A stretch of 64,000 nt of DNA, taken from positions 100,471 through 164,470 of the forward strand of contig VXBA01005592.1 in the NCBI GenBank assembly GCA_013399895.1, read 5' to 3'. Every line of letters starts with the position of its first letter. Position 1 is the first letter of the stretch. This stretch comes from Serilophus lunatus (lineage: Eukaryota; Chordata; Aves; Passeriformes; Eurylaimidae). Shown piece by piece: positions 37,301 to 49,900 of this stretch. The notes beneath the pieces are model-generated. The model was not told the DNA's origin. It worked only from the letters and a program-made list of their open reading frames with translations, and did no database searches. A program made the translations under genes and the position numbers.

Positions 37301-39332
37301 AAAAAAAAGAAGAAAAAGTAATTAAAATATCCAGCACATATTGGTTTTTATATATGAAATTGCCTTAATGTTTAGAGTGGCAAAATGAGTGACGAAAGAG
37401 CCATCATCAGGAAGCAATGTTTTGATTTAAAAAGGAGCACTTCGCTCTGTATTTTCTGACTGCACACACCATTGCGTGAGTGAGGAGCCTCATAGAAAAA
37501 TATCAGGTGCCAGAGGGATCTGTACAGGATTAATAGACGCTAAGGCCCAACAAAATCATGATAATCCAGCCTGATCCCTGGAATGAAAGCCACGTAATGA
37601 AAAAAACTTAACTGCTCCTACTCCAAGGTTTTGTGGACAAGGAACTGAGTTAAGCCAAAGAGTTTTAAACACTGCTGTCCTCTGAGGTGTTCTGGTAAAA
37701 ATATTCTGTACTTCGATATTGTTTCTACAAGCAGAGCAGATGGGCAGATAGCTCATTAGTTCCTGCTTTTCTAGTTTTAAGGTAAGATCTTCAAAAGCAT
37801 AAGAAATGTTGCCACTTGAATCTGAAAGATGTGGATAGGCTTTAGGGTCTTCAAAAGTGTTTTCTGAGAAAAAGTAGAGGATTTTGAAGTTTTTCTGAGT
37901 CCTTTTAGGTAACTTTTTTCACTTGAAGAAAAGTTTCAGGCAGTGCTTTGATATTCAAGCTATTCTTTAAATCAACCTCATTTAAAAAATACACAATTAA
38001 CTTGAAAGCTTGAATACTAAATGCCTTGTGCATCTATGTGCAATATTTCATTACTTTCAATCACAGTTATGACTGTCTTTTCCTGGGAAAAACAAGCTAG
38101 CTATCCTACTATCCTTTTTTTATTGCTGCCCTGTAACAGCTGAACAGTTGGAGGAATGAGGTGAGACTTTATTCAAAGTTGAATGTTATAGAAAGAAGTC
38201 ACTAAAATCAGAAGATATTCTCCATAAATCTTATGATTAAAAAAGAAACACTAATGGCAGATTTTATCGGCATGCATTTTATCTACTGTTTCAAATAGGG
38301 CACGGACCGAATGGCCCAATTTGAGTTTAGTGCTTCATGAAACATTGTTTCTATTTGTGCTCTTTGTTTCTTTGTTGCCACCTGGGCTCATAAGCCTATT
38401 TACAGACCTGCACACATGGACAGGCCATGCAACAACCCTCAGTGCCCGGCTTTTCCTTCGGAAGTTTTGCACTGTAATGCTGATGGAACCTGCTGCTTTA
38501 TTTGGAAAGTCTGATGACATGAAAGCCTGGGGTAGATCTATGAGTGAAATACCTGTGAACTTTGCAGGGCAGATGAAATGCACGAGAAGCATAAAAGAGA
38601 AGCATAAACCAAAAGTTTCTCCTGCAGAATTCCTACCCTTTTAATGCTTCAACAGACCAGTCTGAGCATGCAGTTAACAAGCCACTGGTTGCAAGAATAG
38701 GTTAAAATTAGGAATATCTTTTCTTCTGCCTGTTCCTGTTTTGTCCTCACTAAACATTAGTTTGGAAAATGCCATAAATGGGACAAAAGATTGCTCGTGG
38801 AGCAACAAAAAATGGAACTGTGGAAATTTGGTAAAAAGGAACTCAACTGGGAAGACTCAGGAAAGACTGAGCAAAGGTACTATTACAAGACTGGGGAAAA
38901 GTCCTGAATTAAATGGAAAGACCTCGAGTATATGGTTGAGGACAGATATGTCCGGGCTGTAGAAGTCTGAGACAGAAGAGGCTGAGTAGGAAGTACAGGC
39001 ACCTTCTCTCCCTGCTGCTCACCTAAAATGAGGGCTCGGGCCTGGAGGAAATAAAGCATACCTAGGACTTCAGCTATGCTCCCTCTACTTTTCTTCTGTA
39101 GTTGGTGTCAGGATGATGGCAGCTGTGAGCTGTGGATGTGTTTGTTGTATTAGTTTGGCAGCCTGAACACAGAACTCAGCCTGGGAACAGATTCTGCCTC
39201 CAGTATAGGAAGCTTTAATAAGAGGTGTTTGTGGAAACACCATGTAGCCTTCTTCAGAGCCCTGTGCTGGAAAAGAGCTCTAACTTATCCTTCTCTTCCT
39301 ATCAAATGCAGACTTGCTTTATTTCAATTTTC
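37301..39332. other. Non-coding stretch; possible old LTR-like segment near 38990-39110
   Basis: No gene was recognised. Around 38990-39110 a 'ggcctggaggaaataaagcat' segment with AATAAA hints at an old LTR, but no termini or target duplication were found. Confidence 0.4.
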
Positions 39333-39357
39333 TTTTTTTTTTTTTTTTTTTTTTTTA
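39333..39357. repeat. Poly(T) run
   Basis: An uninterrupted T run of about 25 bases. No retroposon body was recognised next to it. Confidence 0.85.
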
Positions 39358-39653
39358 ATTTAGTTAAGCTTCCTTGTACCTAGGAGGACAGTAAAAAAAT
39401 ATTATTCCAGTATACATAACTACAAACCAAAACAAAAAACTTCAAAGCATTATATACCAGCATATCAACCCAAAGTGTAAGGCAGGCAAATTATTCTCTT
39501 AAAATTTGCAGTGTCAAATCTTTCATCTGGACTACCTCTCCCTTTACATAAGTAGATTCAGATCATCAAAGAAAAAAATGCAAAAACATTTTCTCTGTTC
39601 TTGTATTATGTTTGTTTCTGAAATAAGTTTACAAACTGCTTTATCAGTTTTTA

Positions 39654-39735
39654 ACTCTTCAGGAGAGTCCACTCAAAGTACGTGCAGAAATGTCTTTGTT
39701 AGACAAGACAGGATCCTCTTTGTCTGACTTTGGCT
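39654..39735 (+). repeat. Copy A of a short dispersed duplication
   Basis: The core 39666-39717 matches 41067-41118 at 50 of 52 bases, in the same orientation. Weaker similarity continues on both sides, from 'actcttca' on the left to 'ctgact..ggct' on the right. The repeat does not match CR1 or the LTRs here. It could be a local segmental duplication or an unrecognised dispersed repeat. Confidence 0.85.
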
Positions 39736-41054
39736 GCTTCTACAACATATGAGAAGAAAGAGTCACATGAGGATTACTGTCCTTGAACGTGAACCAGCCT
39801 GAACCTAGTGACTCAGTCCCACACAGATTTTTACTGATCTTGATTTTTTGTTTGTTTGTTTGTTTCATTAATATAAGAATGCTATGGTTATTATCAAGCT
39901 GCTGATTATTGTTACTATTACTAATAATTCAGGCATGAACAGCGGCTCCCGAAGTCCTTACATGTGAAACCAGGTTTAGCAGTTTGATACTATATTTCCT
40001 ACTTGGGAAGATGATCTCTAACTCCTATGGCTAAAGCAAGTTTCTTTCAGAGGGGTGCTTCCCTGACAATTAAGTCAGTGCTATCACTGCTCCTCCATGA
40101 AGGCTACTGTGCTCCTGAAAACCTGTGTGCCTTTGGCTGAAATTATTCCTTTCTTTCTGCATCTTTCTCAACAGCTGCTCTACTACCTCTTTACATCTCT
40201 GCCTTTCTGATTGTTCTTTTCTGCTTTTCCTGCAGTAGTTCTCTGCATTAAAAAAAAAACCACAAAACACAAAAACAAATAATAAAACGCCGCTCAAACC
40301 ACTAACCTTACTTCTTCTAATTAAGAATCTCTCTAAGAAAAATTTTAGTGTGAAAAAAACAGGCAAGGAATTTTTATTTTATGTTTTTTAAAGAAAGATC
40401 ATTTAGGCTAAAACAAAACTGTTCCTCTATTAGAAGAAGAACAACTTAATAATAACCATAGCATTTGGTCTAGTTTTTTCAGATTCATGACATGAATCAT
40501 TCTGTTCAGATGCCAGTACTTGAAGATTTCAATGAGATGAAACAAAAAAGCATATGCAAAAAAATTTAAGGAATAAGCAAACGGTAAAAAAAACATTCCA
40601 TTTGCAACATGTATGCAATATGGTCTCTAACAACTAATAAGCTTCAAAAAATAGCAAAAACTGGCATTAACAGTATTTCAAGATAATGGCAATATATATG
40701 GCATCTACCCACAGAACGAACCATTTTTAGCATCAGTGAGTAAGAAATGGACTGTATAATGAAATAATTATCTCATTAAAAATTATCTAGTCAAAAAGGA
40801 CTCAAACTTCCAATTACAGACTTGGTGTTTGGAGGAAACTCACAAATTTCTCACTATGAAATAGCTAAATTATTTGGAGTTAGCCAAGAAGAGAAGATGG
40901 CATCTCTTGCAAAGGCTCAGGAGTCAGGCAGTGGGAGCTAACTAAAGTGGGGAATACAAGGCAATGTATTGAACCAATCCCAAACAGTGAAATCAGATGC
41001 ATTTGGACTACTAACTGGAATCCTTTAGACATAGTGAAATGGTACTGCAATAAT

Positions 41055-41136
41055 ACTCTTCACAAGAGTACACTCAAAGTATGTGCAGAAATGTCTTTGT
41101 TAGACAAGACAGGATCCTACACCTGACTCTGACTGT
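41055..41136 (+). repeat. Copy B of a short dispersed duplication
   Basis: This copy lies about 1.4 kb downstream of copy A with two mismatches in the 52-base core (41067-41118). It lies a few hundred bases upstream of a CR1 fragment. Confidence 0.85.
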
Positions 41137-41329
41137 CTAGAAATGTCTTATGACATTTCTGTGTATTACATGGGCTTCTTCTGTGCCTCAGGTACATCCT
41201 GAGGATGTGACTATCCAAAAAGACTTCAGGAGGTTCTTTTTATTAACTACTGGGGAAAACTAGACAATTCTCATTAAGATGGATACAATTAGGCAAGATT
41301 TGCAGCAAGAGAAACTCAGCTATAAACTA

Positions 41330-41532
41330 ATTTAAAATAAGCCCTTCACCATAAGGGTGTTCACATATTGGAACAGATGTCCAGAAACGCTGTGCAATCT
41401 CCACCCTTGGAGACATTCAAAAACAATTGAACAAAGTTCTAGACAACTTAATATAACTTTGGAGTTTGCACTGTTCTGCGATGACTGACTCCAGAGGTTC
41501 CTTCCAGGTTAAATTATTCTGTGATTGCATGA
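41330..41532 (+). mobile_element. Old CR1 LINE 3' end (plus strand)
   Basis: Diverged CR1 signature: 'cttcaccataagggtg', 'attggaacagatgtccagaaacgctgtgcaatctccacccttggagacattcaaaa', 'gactccagaggttccttccaggtt', and a terminal ATTCTGTGATTGCATG octamer remnant at 41517-41532. Many substitutions suggest an older insertion than the other CR1 copies here. Confidence 0.8.
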
Positions 41533-42515
41533 ATTTTTTTCTGCAGAACAGTTATATTTTTTACCCACCCACAGATCCACATGCTTTCATGATTTTTCAT
41601 CAGTAGGCCATTCCGTGTCTTCCCTGTGCACATCAAACTCTCAGAAAGCTCACAGAGGTCTGGACAGGGAGTGGGACCTGACAATATTCAACTACCCTCC
41701 CCACAACACACATTTTTTTAGTCTTAAATTTTCACCATAATATAGCTCTATTTGGATCAAAATAAGGGAATTATATTGAATATTTTTAGCTGCAGATAGC
41801 ATCATCTATATTTAAAGAATAGCTATTCAATATAACATTCAGAAAGGTTTTTGGCAGTTGAAAACTTATTAGCTGAGTTTTTTCTGTGCAAAACAGCTGC
41901 AGCATTCAGAACGCAATAACTAAATTATACACTTATGAATGCTTCAATTTTTTTTTTAAAAAAAGTTCTTTTAAAATATATTTACTTGCTTACTTTGACA
42001 GATAAATAGAAACAGCATTTCTGCCTGAGTTTTTTTGAATCATATATGATACTTAGAAACTCCTTAAAAAAATCAATTCTATCTCTGTAGACAGTCCTAC
42101 ATCATTTCAACGAGGAAATAAATATGTGCTGAAGAATGAGCCATCAGTTGGAGAATAAACCTTTTGTATTCCTAATATTTCATGTTGATCAGGTTTAATT
42201 AGCTACAGTTAACATTGTGTTATGTAAAGTTCTAATGTTTGTTCAACCAGGACTCATAAATGTTGTTCAGCAAATGCCAGACTAAGAAAAGCACAGTTCC
42301 AGAGTCAAACTATATTGAGAATTGTGTATTTTATGGAAGCAGACAGAGAATTCATATGATGTGCCATGACCTCAGAGATTCTCTCACATCCCATTTGTTG
42401 CCTGCTGTACTACTGAAAGCACTTGGACTGTGTTAGTCCAAGCTTATTCACTAGAGGTGGCTGTTAAAAGCAGTGTCAATTCCAAAACCAACTGCTAAAA
42501 ACTATTATATGAAGC
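41533..42515. other. AT-rich stretch, nothing recognised
   Basis: No gene or repeat signature was seen. Confidence 0.5.
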
Positions 42516-43068
42516 TGTGGTGGTTTGAATCACTTTTATCATGTCAGGGCGTGCAGTAAAGATGATGGAAAACTGAACAAAATTAGCAACAGGTGAACAG
42601 TTTATTACCGGGAGTTTAAAATAGGAAAGAAGGGACAACCCACAACAAAATTACATAGAGAAACACTTGACACACAGAAAACACAAAAGGAAAAAAAAGA
42701 GACAAAACCAGAAAGGGAACTGTTCTCTCAGCTAGATGTCTGGCTGAGAAAACAGGAGGAAGGGTAGGGAAGCCGTCTCTCTCCCTCCCTCTCTGCCGGA
42801 ATCACTCCCCGGCCCTTGAAGTTCTCTGAAAAACACAAAAAGAAGAGAAAAACGCCCCCTCTCACCACCTCTCTGAAGTGGCTACTTGCTTTCACGAGAG
42901 AAATGTGTGGAGTCATGCCGTGGGGCCTCAGACTGAGGAGGAGAGGAGCTGTATGTTTCTCCCCTGGACCAGGAGCCGAAGAAGAAAGGGAGGGCTGCTA
43001 TCCTCAGCCTTTTAAGCCCTCTAGTTCTCAGCTTATGGATAGCTGTAAAAAATTCTAATAAAGAAACA
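42516..43068 (-). mobile_element. Solo LTR of an avian endogenous retrovirus
   Basis: The plus strand begins TGTGGTGGTTTG, the reverse complement of a CAAACCACCACA LTR end. On the minus strand a TTAAAAGG TATA-like box lies at about 43009-43016 and AATAAA at 42601-42606, giving the order U3, R, U5 on the minus strand. The body has purine-rich and GC-moderate blocks ('ggggcctcagactgaggaggagaggagctg') unlike the surroundings. The right boundary, near the 'agaaaca' ending at 43068, is uncertain and I see no convincing target duplication. The short frames inside are not genes. Confidence 0.75.
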
Positions 43069-46000
43069 TGATACTGATTTTGAAAGATAATTAGATCATG
43101 TTTCAAATCTCAGTAGAATTAAATTCCATGTGACATACTAAACAGGCTAGGTAGAATTCCTGTAAGCATAAAAATTAATATCGCAGATATATTTGGAATT
43201 GATCAGCTGAAATGCAATATTATCTCAAATATAAACTATGTTTATTAGGCAGCACACTTAGGATGGTCAGCTATTGAGTCTGATATAGCAGTTCTAATCA
43301 AATCTGATACTGGTAATACATAAGAAACAGATCAGTGAATTGGAACAACTTCACATCACAAGTGCACAAGTTGCTTCTAGATGAATGGACTGAGATTTGG
43401 TCTACATCACTGTCTCTACTATCCTTTTTTTCTGGCACTCCTCTTTCTTCTATGACAAGAGAGGTGTTTCCACCAAATAATGACAGCACAAGCATCCATT
43501 TACATGATGGGTCTGCAGTACGTCTTTGGGCTCTCCATGTATTTTAAAACAAAGCTGCATAAATGTATAGCAGGTGATGGGCAACATTTTGTTCATGATT
43601 GCCACAGCTTAGAGGTATGTGGAATTGTAAAGAAGGCCAGACTGCCTTTGGGTGTTGCTGTAAATATTTGTGGGGCGTCACCTGAGCAAAAATTTGAGGC
43701 TCATCACTCATTACATTGTAGTACTACTACTATTAATTTTTAAAATCCGTACCATCCTTGCTATTCACATAGTTCTAAGGGTCACCATTAAGTCTGACTA
43801 GAATATAGTCCCACCTAGTTATGCGGCATTCACCTCTAGACACAGATTTTAATGCACAAGAAACTAACTCACACCTTCCCTGTCGCCTATGCTTGTTATA
43901 TATTCCCCAGAGCACAGTTGTGCTACCAGGTGCTTAAAGAATAGAGCAGCCCCAAAGGTCACATGCAGACATGGTTTGTCAGAAAAAACAGGGAAACAAC
44001 AAAAACATTATTTAGCATCGTGGTTGATCTTTTTCTGAAGATACATCTAAGTTCTGACTAAGTCTGAATATTCAGAAAATCTAGAGAACATAAACCATAG
44101 AAAATAAGCAAAGAAATTAGGAACAGTGTCTAAAGTTGTAACCTCCCAAGCTAAATGGATTTTCCTGTTAGACAGTGCTCCTAATTTCTTCTGTCCTGCT
44201 GTGTGGCATGTGGTCAGACCAAAAGATCTTGCATCTAAAGTGACTTTAGGTCTTAAATCTCATTTTGGGAACACATAATATTTTACTTCCTTTCAGCCAA
44301 ACAAAGAAAAATTTTAGTCAAAGTGATCAAATACCAAATGAATACTGTCAGACTCTGAAACACTGAACCTTCATACAGAAGAATGTCAGATTTTCAGACA
44401 GATAATTTATTCATCAAAAATGTAGTCAATGAAAGGATGTGGCAGTTCATGTTGAATGTACTTAACAGTTTTGATTTTAAAACATGAAAAAACACACTGT
44501 GATCAAAAAATTATTTCTCGCTTTTTTAAACTTTAAAAATTTACTTTCATGTCTGTTTGTTGTTTTGTATTTATAAATGGTACACTTAAAACAATATGTG
44601 TCCCAGTAAATAAACTATTTTATTTACTAACTGTTTCACTTAAGCCAGAAAACAACAAAAAAACCTGTTCTTCCAAAAGCAAAATTATTGAGGCTATTCC
44701 CTTTGCTCAAAAGTATAGGATAGCATTTTGAAGCAGAAAGAAATTGGAAAAAACTGAAATGAAGGCAAACAGGTGCTCTTTCAAGAGGCAAATCAGCCCC
44801 AGGGAAATCAGTGAGGGGAGTATAAAGTCGGAGAGGAAGCGCATGACATCTAAATTTCTTCCAAGCAGCCTCTGCCTGTGAGGTTCTCAGAGAGCTCAGG
44901 CTGTTATTGAACACCTTTTTTCTTGGCAGAACCTTGGAGTACCACTCACGCTCTCCAAGGATGGGGCTGACCTCAGCTGGCCCATAAAATTGCTTTTGCA
45001 GGAGCCAGTATTATTAGTGACAAAATAGAAAACACCTGTTTTGAGGTTGTGGGAGGTTTTTTTTGAAAAGTGAGCTCTTCATAGATTATGAGGAGTATCA
45101 AAAATTTTACTTTGTATCAAAAGCACATCTTCTGCAGAGTAGATTAATTTTAACATTTTTCATGGGTTGTTCGTTGGGTTTTTTTAAGGCAATGAAGTGT
45201 AAAAACTGGTTTTCTACAATGCAAAAATGCAAAGTTTCAGAGTTGTTTTTCTGGGTTGAAGTTTCTAAATGTAAAGCTAGTCTCTAGCAAGCCAACATTT
45301 TTCCCCAAAAGACCATTCCTGGTAGAAAATCAATAGGTAAAAAACTAAAGGGGAAAACTTATTAAGGACAATTAAATAAACATTTTTATGTGAAAAATTG
45401 TGTTTAATTCTATATATTTGTGTCTTATCTTCTGCTGTATTTCATCACAAATGATGTGCGGGTATTATGTCCTATATTTTATACACAGTATTTTACAACA
45501 TATTAACAGTCAATGCACAGTTTTCAAGGGCTGGTGTGCCTCTGAAAGTCAGGCTTCTAATGGGTTTTGATGGTCAGTGTTGACCATGTGTTTTGGTAAT
45601 AAGGATATGCCAACCATAATTATGCAATTGTTTATGCCAGATACTGACTTCCCTTCATGCCCTTCAGCAATGGATATTTGTTTTTTAGGTCAGCCCACTG
45701 ACACTGGCATCAGTTTGCCCAGGAACAAAAGGATTTAACCCAAAGAGTTTTTGACCACTGGAAAGAAACAACATTCCTAAACTGAACAGTAGGCTGCAAC
45801 ACAAACACAGCTGACAACCCCCTGAAGAGCAATCCTGCTTCCTGGCTCTGTAGAGAAGACATGGAACAAGGCTGGGGACACCAACAAAGCCAGTGCTGCA
45901 CTGGGTGAAGGACAGACACACTGTCTCATTTCTCCTCCAGCTCCTGACCCTGACAATCCCGTGCACTAATGATGAGCCTTGAAGAGGGTGTAACTGCACC

Positions 46001-46756
46001 ACTAAAGTTCACATTGCAATGTGTGCAAACATGGTTGGAGATGCTAGGGCAAAAAATAATAATTCAAGCCTGAGGCAAGCATCTGCCTCAGAAAGTTCAG
46101 CCAACACAATGAAAGTTTGGAAAGGTAGCACCAAGCAGGGACCTCTTCATAGTGGGGTGCTGATAGCTCCAGTTTTCAAGGTCAGTCCTAGCACAAACAT
46201 AACACCGTTTTCTTCTGCCTTCCTAAGTGTGTCTTTAATAAGAACTGAAAGCCTTCTAGTTCTTGCATTATAGGAAGGTATAATTAAGCATACTTGAGGA
46301 TTCCCTGTGCATTGCTGTTCAGTAATTTTAATTGCAAACTTTCATTGCAAGTGAAGACCTAAGATGTAGGTATCTAGACCAACTTTCACACTCTGCAAGG
46401 GTTTTACAAACTGTTGTCCAAAGTTAATCCTCCACACAGCACTCCTTAGGCAGAGAGGGATTGATTATCCCTATTAACATTTTCCTTAGCCTGCTATTCT
46501 GTAGCATTCCACTGATATGAAGTGCTTTCAGTAGTGGAAGAATCCCGGAGTGTATATAAAAATGTTACATACAATTACACATAAAAATATTTTATATGCA
46601 TAAAAACGTTGTTCCTCATACAATTATCTCATTATGGTTTAGTTTCCCACGCAGAGCCTCACTCTTGGTGCAAATAAGAATTCAGAGAAAGTGCTGAAAA
46701 ATTGATGACAGGGATCACACCTTTCCTATTGAAGGCTGAAGATATCAGAGGATTGT
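43069..46756. other. AT-rich stretch, nothing recognised
   Basis: No exon or repeat family was recognised. The 105-codon minus frame at 45685-46002 has no recognisable domain. Confidence 0.5.
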
Positions 46757-46911
<155 letters not shown>

Positions 46912-49900
46912 TCACCATGAGGGGAAAAAAACAACCCCAAAACCACAAAAAAAGTCAGAAAAAAAATACAGAGAGAGAGAGGAAATACTATCAGCTTGTA
47001 TTTCAATTCAGTCAAATGAACTATGGGGCTAATTGAACATTCACTGAAGCCATGAAAATCCCTCTGCTTTAGGGGAGAAATCTACAGAACCTGGCACTAA
47101 TAACCTGTGAGAGATTTGTGACAGACTTGAGTCCTTGCCTGTTTAGCAATGTTCACTGCTCACAAAGGAAATCAAAAAGGCAGTCTATCAAACAACCATT
47201 CAGAGGAACAGTCTCAGCCTTGTCTAATTTTATTTAATCTGCGTCACAGTGGTCCAGAGAGGACTGCATGTTCCTAGTATTTTGCTAGAACAGAGCTGAT
47301 CATAAATTATTTGGGGGCATGTTTTCCCTTGGGTAAATGTACTCTCCAGTAATGTGCAGTATACTGGAGAATATGCTGCTGCAGCTTGGCAAAATGAGTA
47401 GGAACATTAACTCACTCACCCATCATTGTATGTAAAGCAGCTCTGTATGTGCAATTACCAAGAGAAGTGACAGTACAGTACCCAACTGGGAAAAATGGAA
47501 GCTGCTGAGATTAATCAAATGTTCCCGTGGCAAGAACTGTTCTGAAGTACATTTTATTTGTGTGTTTGTTGCCATACAATATGTAGTTTCCTTCCACTGC
47601 TCTTCCTGATTTTGATAAGTGGACACTTTGAAGAATGAAAACTTATAAGGTCTACTTCTACCACAAGTAGGCTTAATTCTATAGTGAACATTAGCAAAAA
47701 TTGACGAAAAAACCCTTTTAATTTGTGTCTGAATAGAGGAGGGGAAATCACACATAACAATTTTTAAGCTGTACTTCAAAAAAAGAAAGAGATGAAATCC
47801 TTATGTACTGATAGCTTGAAAAGAAAAAATAATGAAAGGCTTTTAAAAGACCAGTGTTAGCCAAATTATTACTGCCCTGATAACACAGACATGGTTTATA
47901 TTTTAGACTGCTGGTCCTGTGAAATTATATATGGTAATAACAGAGAGTTGAAAACACTGTACTGCTTATTACCAGCTAAAACCCCAACCCTGGATTCAAA
48001 AGATGTCTTTACAAACAGTGTTAATATAGCAAAAAAGGACTTACTTCAAAATCATAAATTGGTTTGGAAATAGCTGTAAAAATAGAGTATTCAAGTTTCA
48101 GCTAGCTAAATAGTTGAACTTGTGCCCAAAATTGACTTTGTTCACAATTTGTTTTGATTGAAACAATGCCTACTGGTTGAAACAGACCCAAGAGCCAAAC
48201 ACAGCAGAGACCATGCATAAGTTTTTGAATTCTTGATATTTAACTTACTAGTGTGTTGGTTTTTTTCCTTTGAAATACCAAACACCACAAAGAAAAAAAG
48301 TTAGCAGGCTAAAAGGCCCAATGATACAGCCTTATTTTTTGTAACCAGGTACAAAAGTTCTGGAACAAGTTTAGATCAGCATCAGAACTTCAGCACCAGA
48401 TCCTGTAAGCCATTTGTGTAATTCTGCAGTCCCAAACTACATAGGAACAGGTTTGGAAGAGAAAATAAGGGAAGGGAGCCAAAGTGCAGAGGCTACCACT
48501 CGTGTATCCTAACAGTACAATCTGAAGTGCTGTACCAAAGCTCTTCAAAATTGGATCAGCCCATTTAGGCACCATAATGACACTACTGATACATGTAAAG
48601 TGGCATGTCAATCCCTACAGTCCTAAGGTATTATATCCCTTTCAGTCACTTCACTTGATGCTGTAGTTCAGGCCATCATAAAAGTCTCTTTGAAATCCTG
48701 AGATTTTTCCTATCTTGTAGGGTAAAGCTCTTCATTATTTCTCTTTTATAAATGTACATTTGATTATTTTTAAACAGATGGCAATCTGTTTCCTGGAGTT
48801 AACTTATATAACAAAACAGAGGTTTCTAGTAGATTTAATCTCAAAAATTTCTTCAGCAATAGAGGATCATCTTTTTCAAGGCAGCACATATGGGGGTGTA
48901 AGGGTTTCCAGCAAAGGATACCTCACACATTTGAAGCTGGAGTAATCAAACATATTTTATTCCCAAAGGATTGTATGCAATTTAGTTTCCTTATTTGTAA
49001 TTTCTTTCCATAGTTTCCTGCAGAATGAAACCCAGTAAAACTCTGATGAAAGCCTTTATTAAGTGACCATCTCAAATTTATTGAAGGTCTAGGTTCAAAA
49101 GTTTACATGGCTGAAGATTTGCTACATCTTTTCCTATGATCTCTAGAGTGCATTAATTTTAAGACTAATTAGCAAATTACTGGAAGCTCAGCATGTGTAC
49201 AAAAAGAGATGAGAGTTTATTTTCCAGAACCTTTAGAAGTGAGTTATTCATTCTTGAGTTAGATCCAAAGAGATTCTGTAAGAAGCATTTTATTATAGAT
49301 GTTTATATTTTGCAGTGTGACAGTGTTTAGAAGTTCCAGTTAAGGAAGAAGCTTTCTATATGTCATTGGAAAACAGCCCCTACCCTAATGATCTAGATTT
49401 TTCATTTAAATAGCAAAGTAATAAAAACTATGCCATGCACTTTATAACAATTTTAAGAAATAAATCAGTTCATCAAACACTGAAAGATTACCCACAATTC
49501 TTCTTCTTTTACTGAAAAGCACAATGTCTTCTACGTCAGAAATCATTCGTGGCATTGTGTAAGCTATATAAAGTCTTGCCTTTTTCCCATTAAATTCAAT
49601 AGTAGTATTTTTCCAGACAACAGCAAAGTAGGACCTTTATGAGTCTTAATTAGCTTAATTTTTCCAGTTAGTCATCTAAAACTGACAGTAGATCTTACAC
49701 CAATATGAGTTCAGACTTTTTTGCATCACATTAGTTTTTCAACACAAGAGACCACAAACCTGCCGATGAGTATTAAGTGTTAGACAGTATATATCAACGA
49801 TAGCAGTTGCTCTCATCCCATGTAACCAAGGTAATTTTCATGTCTGTGATAACCAACAAATGATCTTCTCTGACCTTTGCTTATAGAGCAGTTGCTGTGT

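Noticed and set aside
38321..38644. 107-codon open frame with a hydrophobic start
   Set aside because: There is no recognisable family, an antisense frame overlaps it, and there is no splice or promoter context.
38990..39110. LTR-like segment with AATAAA
   Set aside because: No terminal TG...CA or flanking duplication could be placed, so it is mentioned only as a possibility in the stretch entry.
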